From the NCBI GenBank assembly GCA_036555105.1, contig DATBMA010000026.1:1-5406 (forward strand): a stretch of DNA of 5,406 bases. The letters are read 5' to 3'. Position 1 is the first letter of the stretch; each line of letters opens with the position of its first letter. The notes beneath the pieces were generated by a model. It was given only the letters and a program-made list of their open reading frames with translations, did no database searches and was not told where the DNA came from. Shown here piece after piece: positions 4,645 through 5,406 of this stretch. Source of the stretch: DATBMA01 sp036555105 (GTDB lineage Bacteria; Actinomycetota; Acidimicrobiia; Spongiisociales; ZC4RG35). A program made the position numbers and the translations under genes.

Positions 4645-5406
4645 CCAGGCCCCTGGTGGTGCTGGGCGCCACCGGATCGATCGGGACCCAGACCCTGGAA
4701 GTGGCAGACCATCTTGGGATGGAGGTAACGGGTCTGGCCGCCCGCTACCCCGGTCCCCAGATCGGAGCCCTGGCCGAGCGATACCCGCAGGCGTCCGTGG
4801 CGGTTGCGGGCGGGAGCGCAGAGGAACGCGATGCCATGTCTGCCCGGATCGGTGCCGGCCGGGTCTCGTTCGGCGCCGACGCCGTCGCCGCCCTGGCTGC
4901 CTCCCCCAACACGATCGTCATCAACGGCATCGTCGGGCTGGCCGGCCTGGGCTCGACCCTGGCCGCGCTGGAAGCCGGCAACCGTGTGGGGCTGGCGAAC
5001 AAGGAGTCGATGGTGGCGGCGGGGGAGCTGGTCCAGGAGGCCGCAGCCGCCGGTGGAGGAGAGCTGATCCCGGTCGACTCCGAGCACTCTGCGGTGTTCC
5101 AGTGCTTGTTGGGCGAGCCCCGCCCAGCCGCCAGCCGCCTCATCCTCACCGCCAGCGGCGGGCCCTTCCGGGGGATGGACCGCTCAGAGCTGGAGGCGGT
5201 CACTCCCGAACAGGCCCTCGCCCATCCCACTTGGGACATGGGGAGGCGTATATCGGTCGATTCGGCCACATTGATGAACAAGGGCTTGGAGGTGATCGAG
5301 GCCCACCACCTGTTCGGCTTCGGCTTCGACGAGATCGAAGTGGTTTTGCACCCGCAAAGCATCGTGCACTCAATGGTCGAGTACCGCGACGGTTCATTCA
5401 AGGCTC
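4641..5406 (+). CDS. dxr: 1-deoxy-D-xylulose 5-phosphate reductoisomerase (3'-truncated by window)
   Basis: DXR (IspC) converts 1-deoxy-D-xylulose 5-phosphate to 2-C-methyl-D-erythritol 4-phosphate with NADPH and a divalent metal, the first committed step of the MEP isoprenoid pathway; it is the fosmidomycin target. The visible 255 residues of the usual 380-400 include the Rossmann motif LGATGSIGTQTLE (8-20), NGIVGLAGL (95-103), LANKESMVAAG (118-128), PVDSEHSAVFQCL (144-156), LTASGGPF (169-176), HPTWDMGRRISVDSATLMNK (195-214) followed by GLE (215-217), and HPQSIVHSMVEY (237-248). Asp146, Glu148 and Glu217 match the E. coli metal ligands Asp150, Glu152 and Glu231; Ser172 and His195 match substrate-binding Ser186 and His209. 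The start GTG 4641 overlaps the cdsA stop (GTGA), with no convincing ribosome binding site, so coupled translation is likely. The C-terminal domain lies outside the window. Confidence 0.97.
   Translation, partial: MTRPLVVLGATGSIGTQTLEVADHLGMEVTGLAARYPGPQIGALAERYPQASVAVAGGSAEERDAMSARIGAGRVSFGADAVAALAASPNTIVINGIVGLAGLGSTLAALEAGNRVGLANKESMVAAGELVQEAAAAGGGELIPVDSEHSAVFQCLLGEPRPAASRLILTASGGPFRGMDRSELEAVTPEQALAHPTWDMGRRISVDSATLMNKGLEVIEAHHLFGFGFDEIEVVLHPQSIVHSMVEYRDGSFKA

Overview
The window is a high-GC, gene-dense stretch of a bacterial chromosome. Its gene order is the core translation and envelope-precursor cluster: [end of a WhiG/FliA-type sigma factor] - rpsB - tsf - pyrH - frr - cdsA - dxr (cut by the window end). 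All genes lie on the plus strand. A WhiG-like sigma gene just upstream of rpsB-tsf-pyrH-frr-cdsA is an order I know from Actinomycetota such as Streptomyces. The S2 N-terminus, the GTG starts and the base composition fit that phylum. Two points argue against Streptomyces or Mycobacterium: EF-Ts is short (207 residues), and dxr follows cdsA directly. A deep-branching actinobacterium (Acidimicrobiia or a relative) is my best inference, but the sequence alone does not prove it.

Layout: 1-96 is the last 31 codons of the sigma factor. 97-447 is a 351-base gene-free region and the most unusual DNA here. It starts with a perfect 10-bp hairpin (97-125) right after the sigma stop. Next is an imperfect palindrome of about 154 bp (124-277) whose two outer arms each carry four 7-bp units in phase (AGTACCA type on the left, AGTACTG/AGCACTG on the right). 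It ends with a probable rpsB promoter and a structured leader holding an anti-Shine-Dalgarno-like CCTCCT. From 448 to 5406 there is essentially no non-coding DNA: genes are 1 to 10 bases apart or overlap by the four bases GTGA.

How the genes work together: rpsB (ribosomal protein S2), tsf (elongation factor Ts) and frr (ribosome recycling factor) serve translation. pyrH (UMP kinase) makes UDP and so leads to CTP, which CdsA uses to make CDP-diacylglycerol for phospholipids. dxr (DXP reductoisomerase) starts the committed part of the MEP isoprenoid pathway. Tight stop/start overlaps suggest one polycistronic transcript with translational coupling.

The most notable protein feature is CdsA. A normal membrane-embedded cytidylyltransferase domain (about residues 253-516) carries a soluble N-terminal extension of about 250 residues, with a 70-residue core that is about 80% Asp/Glu and built from short internal repeats. 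I see no new defence, mobile or biosynthetic system. The interest lies in the extragenic palindrome, the rpsB leader and the acidic CdsA extension.
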